Shown: positions 1 to 8,445 of the stretch, in pieces | Layout of the letters: every line of letters begins with the position of its first letter | Numbering within the stretch: position 1 is the stretch's first letter | Assembly (NCBI GenBank): GCA_029251525.1 | Contig: JAQXDE010000039.1 | Span: 22,968 to 86,967, forward strand | DNA: 64,000 nt | Reading direction: 5' to 3' | Source of the DNA: Saprospiraceae bacterium | GTDB taxonomy: Bacteria > Bacteroidota > Bacteroidia > Chitinophagales > Saprospiraceae | The notes under the pieces: generated by a model | Database searches by the model: none | What the model was told of the DNA's origin: nothing | What the model saw: the letters and a program-made list of their open reading frames with translations, nothing else | Made by a program: the position numbers and the translations under genes

Positions 1-490
1 GAGCAGAAGGGTTTCGGGCAGCTTGCGCAAGTTGACGATTTAAATTTTTCGCTTTTGCTTGGTAACCTCTAACTTGATTAATAGCAATTTCGTAATCTGA
101 ATTAATAGGTGAATTGGTGAATTCAGATTTTCGAATATTACTGCATCGACCTTGCATCGTCAAGTTTTTTTCCCTTCCTAAAATGACTGGTTTAGTTTTT
201 CCTTGTTGTGCGCCTACGAAATAAAATTGATTTTCTGAGGTTGGCAGTATAAATGTAAATACATTGTTAGAATCAGGCATGGCAGTTTTGAGAATAGAAA
301 AAGAATATCCATCAAAACGATATAAATAAAGAGGAGTATCCTTTTTGCAATCGCTTAACTTACAATTGAAAGTTACATGTTCATTGGTTTTTTCGATGAC
401 TTGTTCAACAGTTTTTTGTTGTGCCTTGCAACTTGAAAAAAGAAAAATGATTAAAAAAGGGAGGGCAATATTTATTTTAAAATTTTTCAT
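1..490 (-). CDS. DUF4369-like lipoprotein, probably TlpA/AhpC-type thioredoxin (3' end outside window)
   Basis: An open frame runs from an ATG at 488-490 on the minus strand to the window edge with no stop, so about 163 N-terminal residues are visible. It starts MKNFKINIALPFLIIF and reaches the lipobox LFSSC within 21 residues, which indicates an exported lipoprotein. The next ~100 residues look like the beta-rich DUF4369 domain that in Bacteroidota precedes a TlpA/AhpC thioredoxin domain. The thioredoxin part, if present, would lie beyond position 1. The gene follows ligA on the same strand after a 41-bp gap and may be co-transcribed with it. The lipoprotein call is seen directly; the thioredoxin assignment is inference. 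Confidence 0.6.
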   Translation of the reverse strand, partial: MKNFKINIALPFLIIFLFSSCKAQQKTVEQVIEKTNEHVTFNCKLSDCKKDTPLYLYRFDGYSFSILKTAMPDSNNVFTFILPTSENQFYFVGAQQGKTKPVILGREKNLTMQGRCSNIRKSEFTNSPINSDYEIAINQVRGYQAKAKNLNRQLAQAARNPSA

Positions 491-531
491 ATCGAAAATT
501 ATTTTTGATAGGTTTTTTCTAAAAAATCGTT

Positions 532-2643
532 TTACGAAGAAAGCAAATCTATAAAGTCTTGTTCCGTTAAAATTTCAACAGTTCCTAAAGCAGTTGCTTT
601 TTTTAATTTACTTCCTGCTTTTTCACCTGCAACGAGGATATTTAAATTAGAGCTAACAGCAGAGATATTTTTAGCACCTAATTCTTCCGCTCTACGCTGA
701 GCCTCTTTTCTTCCCATTTGAGTTAATGTTCCTGTGAACAATATTGTCTTGCCCGAAAGCAATGCATCTGCTACAATTGCTTTTGGAATATCATTTTCTG
801 TTTGAAACATGTTGACACCAAACGATTCCATTTTATTTAATAAGGTAATGTTTTCTTCTTTGGAGAAAAACGCTATTACATTGTCTGCAACCTTAGGGCC
901 AATATCTTTTATTTCTGTGAAATTCTCTTCTGTCCAATTTTGTAAATCTTGAACTTTTTTAATTTCAGCGGCCAAGAGTTTAGATACTTTTTTTCCTAAA
1001 TGATGAATGGATAAACTATGTAAAACTCGATGAATTGGATTTTTTTTAGCTTTTTCAATAGCTAATTTTAGCTTTGAAGCGGAACGTTCTCCGAAGCCTT
1101 CCAATTCTGAAATTTTTTCATAGTCTAGATTGTAAATATCTCCAAAGTCTTTTAGCCAACCTTCTTCGTAAAAACGCTCTACATACGATTTTCCAAAACC
1201 ATCAATATCCATTGCATCTTTTGAAACATGAAAAATCATTCGCTGAACAACTTGAGCTTGGCAAGCTGTAACATTGTCACAACGCCAAGCAGCTTCGTTT
1301 TTAGCACGCGTAAGTATATTGTTACATGATGGGCAGTGAGTTGGGAAAATAATTTTATGCTCGCTTCCATCTCGCAAATCATCCATCGGTTTGACGATAT
1401 AAGGAATCACATCACCTGCTCGCTCCACCAAAACAGTATCGCCCAAACGAAGATCTTTACTCGATATAAAATCAGCATTGTGCAGTGAAACTGAGGAGAT
1501 TGTTACTCCAGCCAAAGCCACAGGTTCGAGTTTTGCCACAGGTGTTACCGAGCCGATTTTCCCAATTTGATATTCAACATCAATTAGTTTTGTAGATGCT
1601 TGCTTTGCTTTAAATTTGAAAGCAATTGCCCATCGAGGGTGATGATTTGTGAAGCCACATTTGTCTTGTAATTCCAAGCTATTGACTTTTACCACCATTC
1701 CGTCAATCTCATAGTCATAACCTTCTCTTTTTGCTTCCCATCCTATGCAAAAATCAATCGCTTCTTGAATATTTCTACAAACCTTTTTTTCTATGGTTGG
1801 TATTTTAAAACCTAATGATCCAAGTAATTCAATTGATTCATCATGTGTCGTTTGGTTTTTTAAAACATTATTTCCTTCAGTATCTAGCGCTACACCTATT
1901 TGATAAACAAAAGCAACTAGATTTCGTTTTGCAGCATCTTTTGGATCTTTTACTCGCAGCCCTCCAGATGCAGTATTTCGAGGGTTAGCAAAAAGCGTCA
2001 GACCTTCAACGGCACGTTTTTTATTCATTTTTTCAAATAAATCTTTCCGAATTACTACCTCGCCTCTAAGCTCTACTTTTTTAATATTATATTTTTCAAA
2101 ATTAGCTCTTAAAGGAACAGAGGGCATCGTTCGAGCGTTGGCAGTCATTTCTTCTCCCATTGTTCCATTACCCCGAGTTGCACCTCTGATAAATTGATTG
2201 TTTTCATAAACAAGTGCGATACTTCCTCCATCAAATTTTGGTTCAACTACATATTCTATGTCAACATCTTCAGGAAGGTTAACCAATTTTTTAATTTGAG
2301 TATCAAAGTCATTTAAGTCATCCGCATTGTAAGAATTGCCTAGTGAAAGCATAGGAACCAAATGTTCCACAGAAGGTAAGTCCTCTGTCAATTCATTCGA
2401 AACTCGTTGAGTTGGAGAGTCAGAGGTAATGAGTGATGGATTGTTTCCTTCCAGAACTTCTAATTTTCTATATAAAGAATCATATTCGAAATCACTAATC
2501 ACTGGGTCATTCTGGATCGAATATTTCCATTCATGAAATACTAAAATTTTTCGTAAATCACTAATCTGATTGTCAAAAACATCTTCTGTTAAATATTTTT
2601 TGGATAAATCAACAAGGCTTCGTTGTTCGGAAGTGGAATACAT
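532..2643 (-). CDS. ligA: NAD-dependent DNA ligase LigA
   Basis: Seals nicks during replication and repair using NAD+. The protein has 703 residues, slightly longer than the usual ~670. In order it shows an N-terminal Ia/adenylation region, the adenylation motif KFDG with nucleotidyl-acceptor Lys136, an OB fold, a four-cysteine zinc finger (Cys437, Cys440, Cys455, Cys461), helix-hairpin-helix repeats (about 480-610) and a C-terminal BRCT domain (about 622-700, beginning GKTILFTGTL). The active-site motif is KFDGGS where many family members have KIDGLA; the catalytic Lys, Asp and Gly are kept. It starts at ATG 2643. A partial lipoprotein gene follows downstream. Function is certain from motif order. 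Confidence 0.97.
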   Translation of the reverse strand: MYSTSEQRSLVDLSKKYLTEDVFDNQISDLRKILVFHEWKYSIQNDPVISDFEYDSLYRKLEVLEGNNPSLITSDSPTQRVSNELTEDLPSVEHLVPMLSLGNSYNADDLNDFDTQIKKLVNLPEDVDIEYVVEPKFDGGSIALVYENNQFIRGATRGNGTMGEEMTANARTMPSVPLRANFEKYNIKKVELRGEVVIRKDLFEKMNKKRAVEGLTLFANPRNTASGGLRVKDPKDAAKRNLVAFVYQIGVALDTEGNNVLKNQTTHDESIELLGSLGFKIPTIEKKVCRNIQEAIDFCIGWEAKREGYDYEIDGMVVKVNSLELQDKCGFTNHHPRWAIAFKFKAKQASTKLIDVEYQIGKIGSVTPVAKLEPVALAGVTISSVSLHNADFISSKDLRLGDTVLVERAGDVIPYIVKPMDDLRDGSEHKIIFPTHCPSCNNILTRAKNEAAWRCDNVTACQAQVVQRMIFHVSKDAMDIDGFGKSYVERFYEEGWLKDFGDIYNLDYEKISELEGFGERSASKLKLAIEKAKKNPIHRVLHSLSIHHLGKKVSKLLAAEIKKVQDLQNWTEENFTEIKDIGPKVADNVIAFFSKEENITLLNKMESFGVNMFQTENDIPKAIVADALLSGKTILFTGTLTQMGRKEAQRRAEELGAKNISAVSSNLNILVAGEKAGSKLKKATALGTVEILTEQDFIDLLSS

Positions 2644-2710
2644 ATTTTTTTTGAAATTGAATTTAAATAATTTATGAACTTGAAAATCTATCTAACCCTG
2701 TAAAATTAAA

Positions 2711-2746
2711 AAAAGCTCTTGCAAAAATGAATCTGCAAGAGCTTTT
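2711..2746 (-). terminator. Rho-independent terminator after the T9SS cargo gene
   Basis: Perfect 13-bp inverted repeat (2711-2723 and 2734-2746) with a 10-nt loop. Read on the minus strand it ends in a T-rich run, which suits termination of the gene at 2773-3624 before ligA. Confidence 0.8.
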
Positions 2747-2772
2747 GATTTTTTTAAACTAAAAAAGTGATA

Positions 2773-3624
2773 TTACATTTTTAACATCTTTTTAGTGATT
2801 TGATTTTTTCCATCAGACAAAATCAAATTATAAATTCCAGTTGGCAGATTAGTTACCTCGATTGGGAAAACATTTTTACCAGAGGGAACCATTATTTTTT
2901 TGTTCGAAATCTGTTTCCCGTTTTGATCAATCAATTGCAAATCATAAGTGTCTGAAGTTAGAGCATTCGTTCTCAAGTTCATAATATCACTCACTGGGTT
3001 TGGAAAAATGTCAAGGGCGACAGTTTTTTCTAATTCACTCAGTGAGTTTGGATTAGCATCAATAGACATAGATCCCATACTAGCGTTGTCTCCATTAGTG
3101 TTACCATTGTCATTTACTGCATTACCTCCGTAGTAAAAAGTTACTGTACCACTTGCTGGTGCTGTCCATTCCATTGTGAATTCATTATTGCTACTCGATG
3201 AGCTTTGCTCCGCATATTGTCTTCCGTTTCCAAGAGTCGCAAATTGAACATTAGAGCCAGGAGTTGACCAAGTATTAACTGGGGCCCCATTCATGCCGTC
3301 TGCCGCATTCAATGAAGTAATTTGAAATCCATATCCAGCAGGACTACCTGTCGCATCTATAGTCATTTTTACATTATAAGTTTCGCCAGGATTAAAATTA
3401 TCAGTTATTACTGTTCCTCCTACATTTGTAATTTCCAGAACAGGTGTTACTCCAAATGTACCATTATTATGGCAGGTTTGACAAGTACGGTTGTTTGATG
3501 TATTGTCGTCTGGTGCACCTGTATTTCCCTCAGAATTAGCACTAGCACGGCCATCAGAATTACCAAGGAATAAAAATGCTCCAGCCATTAAGGCAAAGAA
3601 AGTGTAAATGATTCTTAATTTCAT
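2773..3624 (-). CDS. T9SS-secreted protein with CxxCH motif, choice-of-anchor V/Reeler-like domain and type A sorting signal
   Basis: A 283-residue exported protein. A signal peptide occupies about residues 1-27. Then follows a Gly/Asn-rich segment leading to a CxxCH motif (Cys48, Cys51, His52) of the kind seen at the head of choice-of-anchor V/Reeler-like secreted proteins. A beta-sandwich region follows (about 60-190). The C-terminus (about 205-283) is a classical type A sorting domain: it opens with LDIFPNPVSD and ends in a Lys-rich strand. The protein is therefore expected to cross the outer membrane by type IX secretion and be attached or released. CxxCH could bind c-type heme, but the single motif and surrounding sequence do not prove it. 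Its molecular function is unknown. Confidence 0.8.
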   Translation of the reverse strand: MKLRIIYTFFALMAGAFLFLGNSDGRASANSEGNTGAPDDNTSNNRTCQTCHNNGTFGVTPVLEITNVGGTVITDNFNPGETYNVKMTIDATGSPAGYGFQITSLNAADGMNGAPVNTWSTPGSNVQFATLGNGRQYAEQSSSSSNNEFTMEWTAPASGTVTFYYGGNAVNDNGNTNGDNASMGSMSIDANPNSLSELEKTVALDIFPNPVSDIMNLRTNALTSDTYDLQLIDQNGKQISNKKIMVPSGKNVFPIEVTNLPTGIYNLILSDGKNQITKKMLKM

Positions 3625-4061
3625 AGATTGAGATTTTAGGTGATTTTTTTAATATATTAATCTTTAATGAACATCTAAATGATATTTTTTATTAATACCT
3701 TAAAATGTCATAAATGGCTGCGTGAAGTATCAAAAAAGCAAAGAAATAGATCAACTTAAAAAATTATTTTTTGATTAAAGATTAATTTTATTGTCTTTTG
3801 AATTGCAAATAATTTTCTTAATTAACTTCAAAAAACGACTAATATAGGTTTTTTTTTATAGAAAAGAAGAGTTACAAAAAAAGGGGAATATTTCTGTAAA
3901 AATTGTAAATAAAATATAATATATTTGCTAAGTTAACTTTTCTCTTACCTTCTCGTAAACCTTGTATTATAATAAAGAAGATCCTATTTTTGTGGTACTT
4001 CTATTTCAAACCAATAGATTAATTTCACTTAGAAAGCCTCTATAGCAAAATAAATATTTTT
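3625..4061. other. 437-bp AT-rich intergenic region between divergent genes
   Basis: It separates the minus-strand T9SS gene from the plus-strand CotH gene. I find no coding frame of interest on either strand. A TAnnTTTG match (TAtaTTTG, 3920-3927, plus) could be the -7 element for the CotH gene, but no convincing -33 element lies at the right distance, so this is weak. Confidence 0.4.
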
Positions 4062-6398
4062 TTGAGAGAAAAAATACTCATCATACTTCTTTTTGGGTTA
4101 TTCCAAATGAATGGAAACTCCCAAGATGCTCTGGTTAAATCAAAGACTTTGGGGCTGGAATTCTCTGTAAAAGGGGGGTTCTACAATGACTATGTAATAT
4201 TGGAGCTAAGGTCTCCAGGTGCAAGAATATATTACACAACTAATGGATCAAAGCCGACTCGACGCTCAAAAGTTTATGATAAACCAATCGTAGTTAAATC
4301 AACTACGGCCATTCGAGCTATTGCTAGAAAAGGTCGCCGTAAAAGTAACATCAAAGGGCATACTTTTTTTATTGGTGAGGAACCCTCTACTTTTCCTGTT
4401 GTCTCTATGTTGGTTCCTCCACAAATTTTATTTGACGAAGAGAATGGGCTATTTATTGAAGGACCTGATGCAGATTCATCTTATGCAAAGTTTGGGGCAA
4501 ACTTTTGGAGTAAAAAAGAAGTAAAAATTAATTGTGAGATTTTCGAAACTGATGGGACTTGTGTTTACAGAAGTAATTCTGGCTTTCGATTATTTGGAGG
4601 AATGAGTCGTTTATTTCCTCAGAAATCAATAGTTCTTGTTGCAAGAGATAAGTATGGGAAAAAACGAATAAAGCATAAGATCTTTGGAAAAGGAACCCCT
4701 AAAAAGCATAAATATTTAGTTCTTCGAAATTCAGGAAGTGATTGGGGGAAAGCTCATTTACGAGATAAATTTATGACAAGCTTGGTGGATGATTGGGATA
4801 TTGAAGTTCAGGATTCTAGACCTTCTCATGTGTATATTAATGGTAAATATTGGGGGATTTATAATATTCGAGAAAAAGTAAATCGGTTCTATTTGCAAGA
4901 ACATACAGATGTGGATAAGGATAGCTTGGATTTGATGGAGCATCGAATGAATCGGAAAAGAGGTAGCGCTATTCATTATCAAAAAATGCTCAAATTTATG
5001 AAAGAAAACGATTTGAGTGATCCAACTAGTTATGCGTATCTCAATTCATTGATGGAAGTTGAAAATTTCATTGATTATAAAGTTGCTCAGATTTTTTTTG
5101 ATAATCAAGATGCTGGTGGGAACATAAAATATTGGCGCCCACAAACTCCTACTGGAAAATGGCGTTGGATTTTATATGATACAGATTGGGGATTTGGATT
5201 GCATGATGAAAGAGCCTATAGGAATAATAGTCTTGCCTTTCATACTAAAGAGAATGGACCTGCTTGGCCGAATCCAGAATGGAGCACTTTTATATTGAGG
5301 AAATTATTAGAGAATAAAGAGTTTGAGGAAAAGTTTATCAATCGATTTTGTGATGCATTGAATACTTCTTTTGAAAATAATAATGTTGAAGCAAAGTTAG
5401 ACGAACACATTAATATGTTGTCTCCTGAAATTGATAAACATTTAAAGCGATGGAAACTGAGTAGAAAAAAGTGGGAGTATGAATTGAAGGTCATGAAAAA
5501 ATTCGGAAAAGAGCGACCTAATTTTACTCGAATGCATTTGATGGAAAAATTTAATACAGGTGCAATTGTAAATTTAGAGATAGAGTCTCAAATTGGTGGT
5601 TATGTTGTTTTGAATGGGAATGTAAAAATTGATAATAGTGTATTTGAAGGAAAGTATTTTGAACGAATTCCTGTTGCTTTGCGAGCAGTTCCAAATTTTG
5701 GATATCGTTTTTCACGTTGGGAAGGATTGAGTTTCAAAAATGTTGATCATGAGTTAATTGTTAGTTTGGAAAAGAGAAAGAGGACAATTTTGAAAGCTGT
5801 CTTTGAGAAATATGAACATCCTTTGGCCAATCAAATTATGATTAATGAGATCAGTTCCAATAATAAAAAAACAGGTGATTGGGTAGAGATTTATAATTCA
5901 AGTGAAGAAATAGTTAATGTAAATGATTGGATTTTCGCAGATTCTAAAAATGGATTTACACTTCCTAACGTGAATTTGGAACCAAAATCGTATCTTATTC
6001 TTTGTGAAGATTCATTGGCTTTTCGAAAAAATTTCCCAGACTATAGTATGCCTATTGTTGGGAATTTAGGTTTTGGGATTAAAAAGAAAAAAGAGCAATT
6101 AGGGCTGTATACTGATGGGGGAGCTTCTGTTGATAGTACAGCTTATCATATTGTACCGTTGGATTCAATTTTTACGATGAGCCTATTATTACCACATTTA
6201 GATAACTCGGATATGGAAAATTGGGAAATTATACGAGGTAATGGAACACCAAGTAAAGAGAATCCATTCTATTTACAAAGCTTAATAAAAGCACAACAAG
6301 ATTTATATTTGCGAATAGGAGTAGCAATAGGTATTTTGTTAAGTTGTTTTATTGTTTTAAGTTTTAGAAGGCGAAAAGAATTAAAAAGAACGGCTTAA
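4062..6398 (+). CDS. CotH-kinase-family surface protein with chitobiase-like, bacterial-repeat and lamin-tail domains
   Basis: A 778-residue envelope protein. The only start that keeps its signal peptide (MREKILIILLFGLFQ) is TTG at 4062; the frame has a stop at 4020-4022 and no earlier ATG, and the first internal ATG would cut the signal. Domains in order: a chitobiase/hexosaminidase C-terminal-like beta domain (about 25-80, motif IYYTTNGSKPT); a CotH kinase-like domain (about 110-480) with the metal-binding motif ILYDTDWGFG (Asp373, Asp375); a repeat domain of the InlB-B/Flg_new type (about 505-585); a lamin-tail-like domain (about 588-700); and a C-terminal membrane helix (about 752-768) followed by a basic tail. 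CotH of Bacillus is a spore-coat protein kinase; the substrate here is unknown. The helix and basic tail suggest membrane anchoring. Confidence 0.85.
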   Translation: MREKILIILLFGLFQMNGNSQDALVKSKTLGLEFSVKGGFYNDYVILELRSPGARIYYTTNGSKPTRRSKVYDKPIVVKSTTAIRAIARKGRRKSNIKGHTFFIGEEPSTFPVVSMLVPPQILFDEENGLFIEGPDADSSYAKFGANFWSKKEVKINCEIFETDGTCVYRSNSGFRLFGGMSRLFPQKSIVLVARDKYGKKRIKHKIFGKGTPKKHKYLVLRNSGSDWGKAHLRDKFMTSLVDDWDIEVQDSRPSHVYINGKYWGIYNIREKVNRFYLQEHTDVDKDSLDLMEHRMNRKRGSAIHYQKMLKFMKENDLSDPTSYAYLNSLMEVENFIDYKVAQIFFDNQDAGGNIKYWRPQTPTGKWRWILYDTDWGFGLHDERAYRNNSLAFHTKENGPAWPNPEWSTFILRKLLENKEFEEKFINRFCDALNTSFENNNVEAKLDEHINMLSPEIDKHLKRWKLSRKKWEYELKVMKKFGKERPNFTRMHLMEKFNTGAIVNLEIESQIGGYVVLNGNVKIDNSVFEGKYFERIPVALRAVPNFGYRFSRWEGLSFKNVDHELIVSLEKRKRTILKAVFEKYEHPLANQIMINEISSNNKKTGDWVEIYNSSEEIVNVNDWIFADSKNGFTLPNVNLEPKSYLILCEDSLAFRKNFPDYSMPIVGNLGFGIKKKKEQLGLYTDGGASVDSTAYHIVPLDSIFTMSLLLPHLDNSDMENWEIIRGNGTPSKENPFYLQSLIKAQQDLYLRIGVAIGILLSCFIVLSFRRRKELKRTA

Positions 6399-6407
6399 AG
6401 CATAGAG

Positions 6408-6470
6408 GAAACAAATTAAAAAGGAGAGAATGGAAAGTTTATTTTCATTCTCTCCTTTTTAATTTGTTTC
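6408..6470 (+). terminator. Perfect 25-bp inverted repeat (long hairpin) after the CotH gene
   Basis: Arms 6408-6432 and 6446-6470 are exact reverse complements with a 13-nt loop. It begins 9 bp after the CotH stop codon and precedes the Kir gene. A terminator is the simplest reading, but the stem is unusually long and there is no clean T-run after it. Confidence 0.65.
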
Positions 6471-6496
6471 TTCCAAGCAGGGCTTGTTTAGTTTTG
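6463..6496 (+). promoter_or_regulatory. Candidate Bacteroidota promoter for the Kir channel gene
   Basis: TTTG at 6463-6466, a 22-bp spacer and TAgtTTTG at 6489-6496, which match the Bacteroidota -33/-7 pattern. The start ATG is at 6515. The -33 element lies inside the right arm of the 25-bp hairpin. Confidence 0.45.
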
Positions 6497-6514
6497 AGGT
6501 AAACCCACTACAAA

Positions 6515-7453
6515 ATGGCAGAGAATAAAAAAGGAAAAATTACGCTAGAAGATCTGGGATATGGTTCTGGTTTGCAATCTAAAAAAAGATTTATTAATAA
6601 AAATGGAAGCCTTAATGTAGAGAGAACAGGATTTTCGAATTGGACACTTTATCATCAGTTGACGGAAGCATCATGGATTGGGTTTTTTATGTATGTTATA
6701 TTTTATTATGTTTTAGTGAATAGCATTTTTGCAATAGTTTATTTATTAATTGGTGTTGAATCATTTGGAGGAGTTGACTCCGGAAAACTAGTTGAAAATT
6801 TTAGTCAGACGTTTTTTTTTAGTGTACAAACTTTTACTACCGTAGGATACGGGATGATGAACCCAATTGGAATGGCTGCTAACTGGGTGGCTTCATTAGA
6901 AGCTTTAGTTGGATTATTATCCGCGGCAGTTGCAACGGGGTTATTATTTTCAAGATTTTCAAGACCAGTTGCTCAAATTCTTTATAGTAAAAACGCAGTA
7001 ATTGCTCCTTTTCAAAATGGAAAAGCTTTCATGATTAGGGTTGCAAATACGAGGGATAATAAAATTATGAATTTGGAGGCAAAAATTAGTGCAACTTGGC
7101 ATGAAGAAGTGAATGGCGAGGAGATTAGAAAATATGCTTTATTGAAATTAGAGCGGGATCGAGTTTTCCTTTTCCCTCTGAGTTGGACGATTGTTCATCC
7201 CTTGAATGAAGAGAGCCCTTTTTATACTAAAGGAGAAGAAGAATTAGAGAAAATGAACGTAGAGTTTTTAGTAATGTTGGAAGGGTATGATGAGTCGTAT
7301 AATCAAATGATTTATTCAAATACATCTTATACTTGCGAAGAGATTATTTGGAATGCGAAGTTTAAGATAATGTTTCATTCTAATAATGAAAAAGGAACGA
7401 TATTAGAATTAGACAAAATAAATAATATTGAATTAATAGATGAAATTTTATAA
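6515..7453 (+). CDS. Inward-rectifier potassium channel (KirBac type)
   Basis: A 312-residue two-helix K+ channel of the inner membrane. Helix 1 is about 54-79, the pore helix leads into the selectivity filter TVGYG (109-113), and helix 2 is about 122-146. The rest is the cytoplasmic immunoglobulin-like Kir domain (about 155-300), beginning around FSRPVAQILYSKNAVI and containing the family's HEEVNGEEIRKY-type strands. Length and domain order match KirBac proteins. The short cytoplasmic N-terminus contains the expected slide-helix region before helix 1. It is flanked by the CotH hairpin and a convergent lpxD-like gene and looks monocistronic. Confidence 0.93.
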   Translation: MAENKKGKITLEDLGYGSGLQSKKRFINKNGSLNVERTGFSNWTLYHQLTEASWIGFFMYVIFYYVLVNSIFAIVYLLIGVESFGGVDSGKLVENFSQTFFFSVQTFTTVGYGMMNPIGMAANWVASLEALVGLLSAAVATGLLFSRFSRPVAQILYSKNAVIAPFQNGKAFMIRVANTRDNKIMNLEAKISATWHEEVNGEEIRKYALLKLERDRVFLFPLSWTIVHPLNEESPFYTKGEEELEKMNVEFLVMLEGYDESYNQMIYSNTSYTCEEIIWNAKFKIMFHSNNEKGTILELDKINNIELIDEIL

Positions 7454-7473
7454 CAAAAGCTAATTTCTTATCA

Positions 7474-8388
7474 TTATTTTTTAGCGAGCATTCTCACCGC
7501 CGCCATTTCTCGATAATATTGTCGAGCTTCGATAGCAGGAGCCCCAAAATATGTTTTACCTCCTTCCAAGGTTTTAGATACGCCTGACTTGGCAAGGACA
7601 ATTGCTTTTGCTCCAATGCGTATGCTTTGAGCTACCCCAACTTGACCATAAAGTGTGACATTATCTTCGATAACTGTTTTCCCCCCAATTCCAACTTGTG
7701 CTGCAAAGAGGCAATTTTTTCCGACAATTACTCCGTGACCGATATGAACTTGACAATCTAATTTTGATCCCTCGCCAATGATGGTATCTCCAGAAACGCC
7801 TTTGCTAATTGTACAAGCTGCACCAATGTCAACTCGATCTTCAATGATCACTCGACCTCCTGATCTCCACTTCTTGAAACTTTCTCCATTTCTTTTAAAA
7901 TAAAAAGCATCTGTCCCAATAACACTTCCTGAATTAACTACACAATGATCGCCAATAAAGGTGTGTTCATGAATAATAACATTGGATTGGATATAAGTAT
8001 ATTTTCCAATTTTCACATTGGGAGCAATCATGACATTTGGTTCAATGATCGCCGATGGATGGATAATTGCTCGATCACTTATCTCTTGATTTAAAGGTTC
8101 AAAAGGGCGAAAACTTTTAATTATTTTATTGTAAACTTCAAAAGGTTGATCGCAAAATAACAATGCTTTTCCCGGGGGACAATTTACTCTTTTATTTAAA
8201 ATGATAATTGAAGCAGAGGAGTTAAGAGATTTTTGAAAATATTTTTCAATATCAACAAAAGTAATATCGCCTATTTCTACTTTATGAATTTCATTGATCC
8301 CCGTAGCAGCAATGGAATTATCTCCAATGATTTCGCAATGATATTTTCCAGCAATTGCGAGGATAGGAATAGGTGTTTTGAATTTCAT
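7474..8388 (-). CDS. LpxD-like UDP-3-O-acylglucosamine N-acyltransferase family protein
   Basis: A 304-residue left-handed beta-helix acyltransferase. An N-terminal LpxD-type uridine-binding region (about 1-100) precedes hexapeptide repeats (about 107-285). The catalytic-type histidine is in VHIGHG (His215/His218; His218 aligns with His239 of E. coli LpxD, alignment by eye). LpxD adds the second acyl chain in lipid A synthesis. Bacteroidota often carry a second LpxD-like protein away from the lpxC-fabZ locus, and no lpxA, lpxB or lpxC is near here, so this may be the paralogue rather than the essential LpxD. It lies 57 bp downstream of polA on the same strand, so co-transcription is possible. 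Confidence 0.8.
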   Translation of the reverse strand: MKFKTPIPILAIAGKYHCEIIGDNSIAATGINEIHKVEIGDITFVDIEKYFQKSLNSSASIIILNKRVNCPPGKALLFCDQPFEVYNKIIKSFRPFEPLNQEISDRAIIHPSAIIEPNVMIAPNVKIGKYTYIQSNVIIHEHTFIGDHCVVNSGSVIGTDAFYFKRNGESFKKWRSGGRVIIEDRVDIGAACTISKGVSGDTIIGEGSKLDCQVHIGHGVIVGKNCLFAAQVGIGGKTVIEDNVTLYGQVGVAQSIRIGAKAIVLAKSGVSKTLEGGKTYFGAPAIEARQYYREMAAVRMLAKK

Positions 8389-8445
8389 TTCATTATTTTT
8401 AAAAGCTTTCTATTTTTTCAACTGGGAGGCCTTATATATTCTAAA

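Noticed and set aside
345..554. Plus-strand frame of 69 codons at the left end
   Set aside because: It is antisense to the lipoprotein frame (1-490), which has a clear lipobox and good codon pattern.
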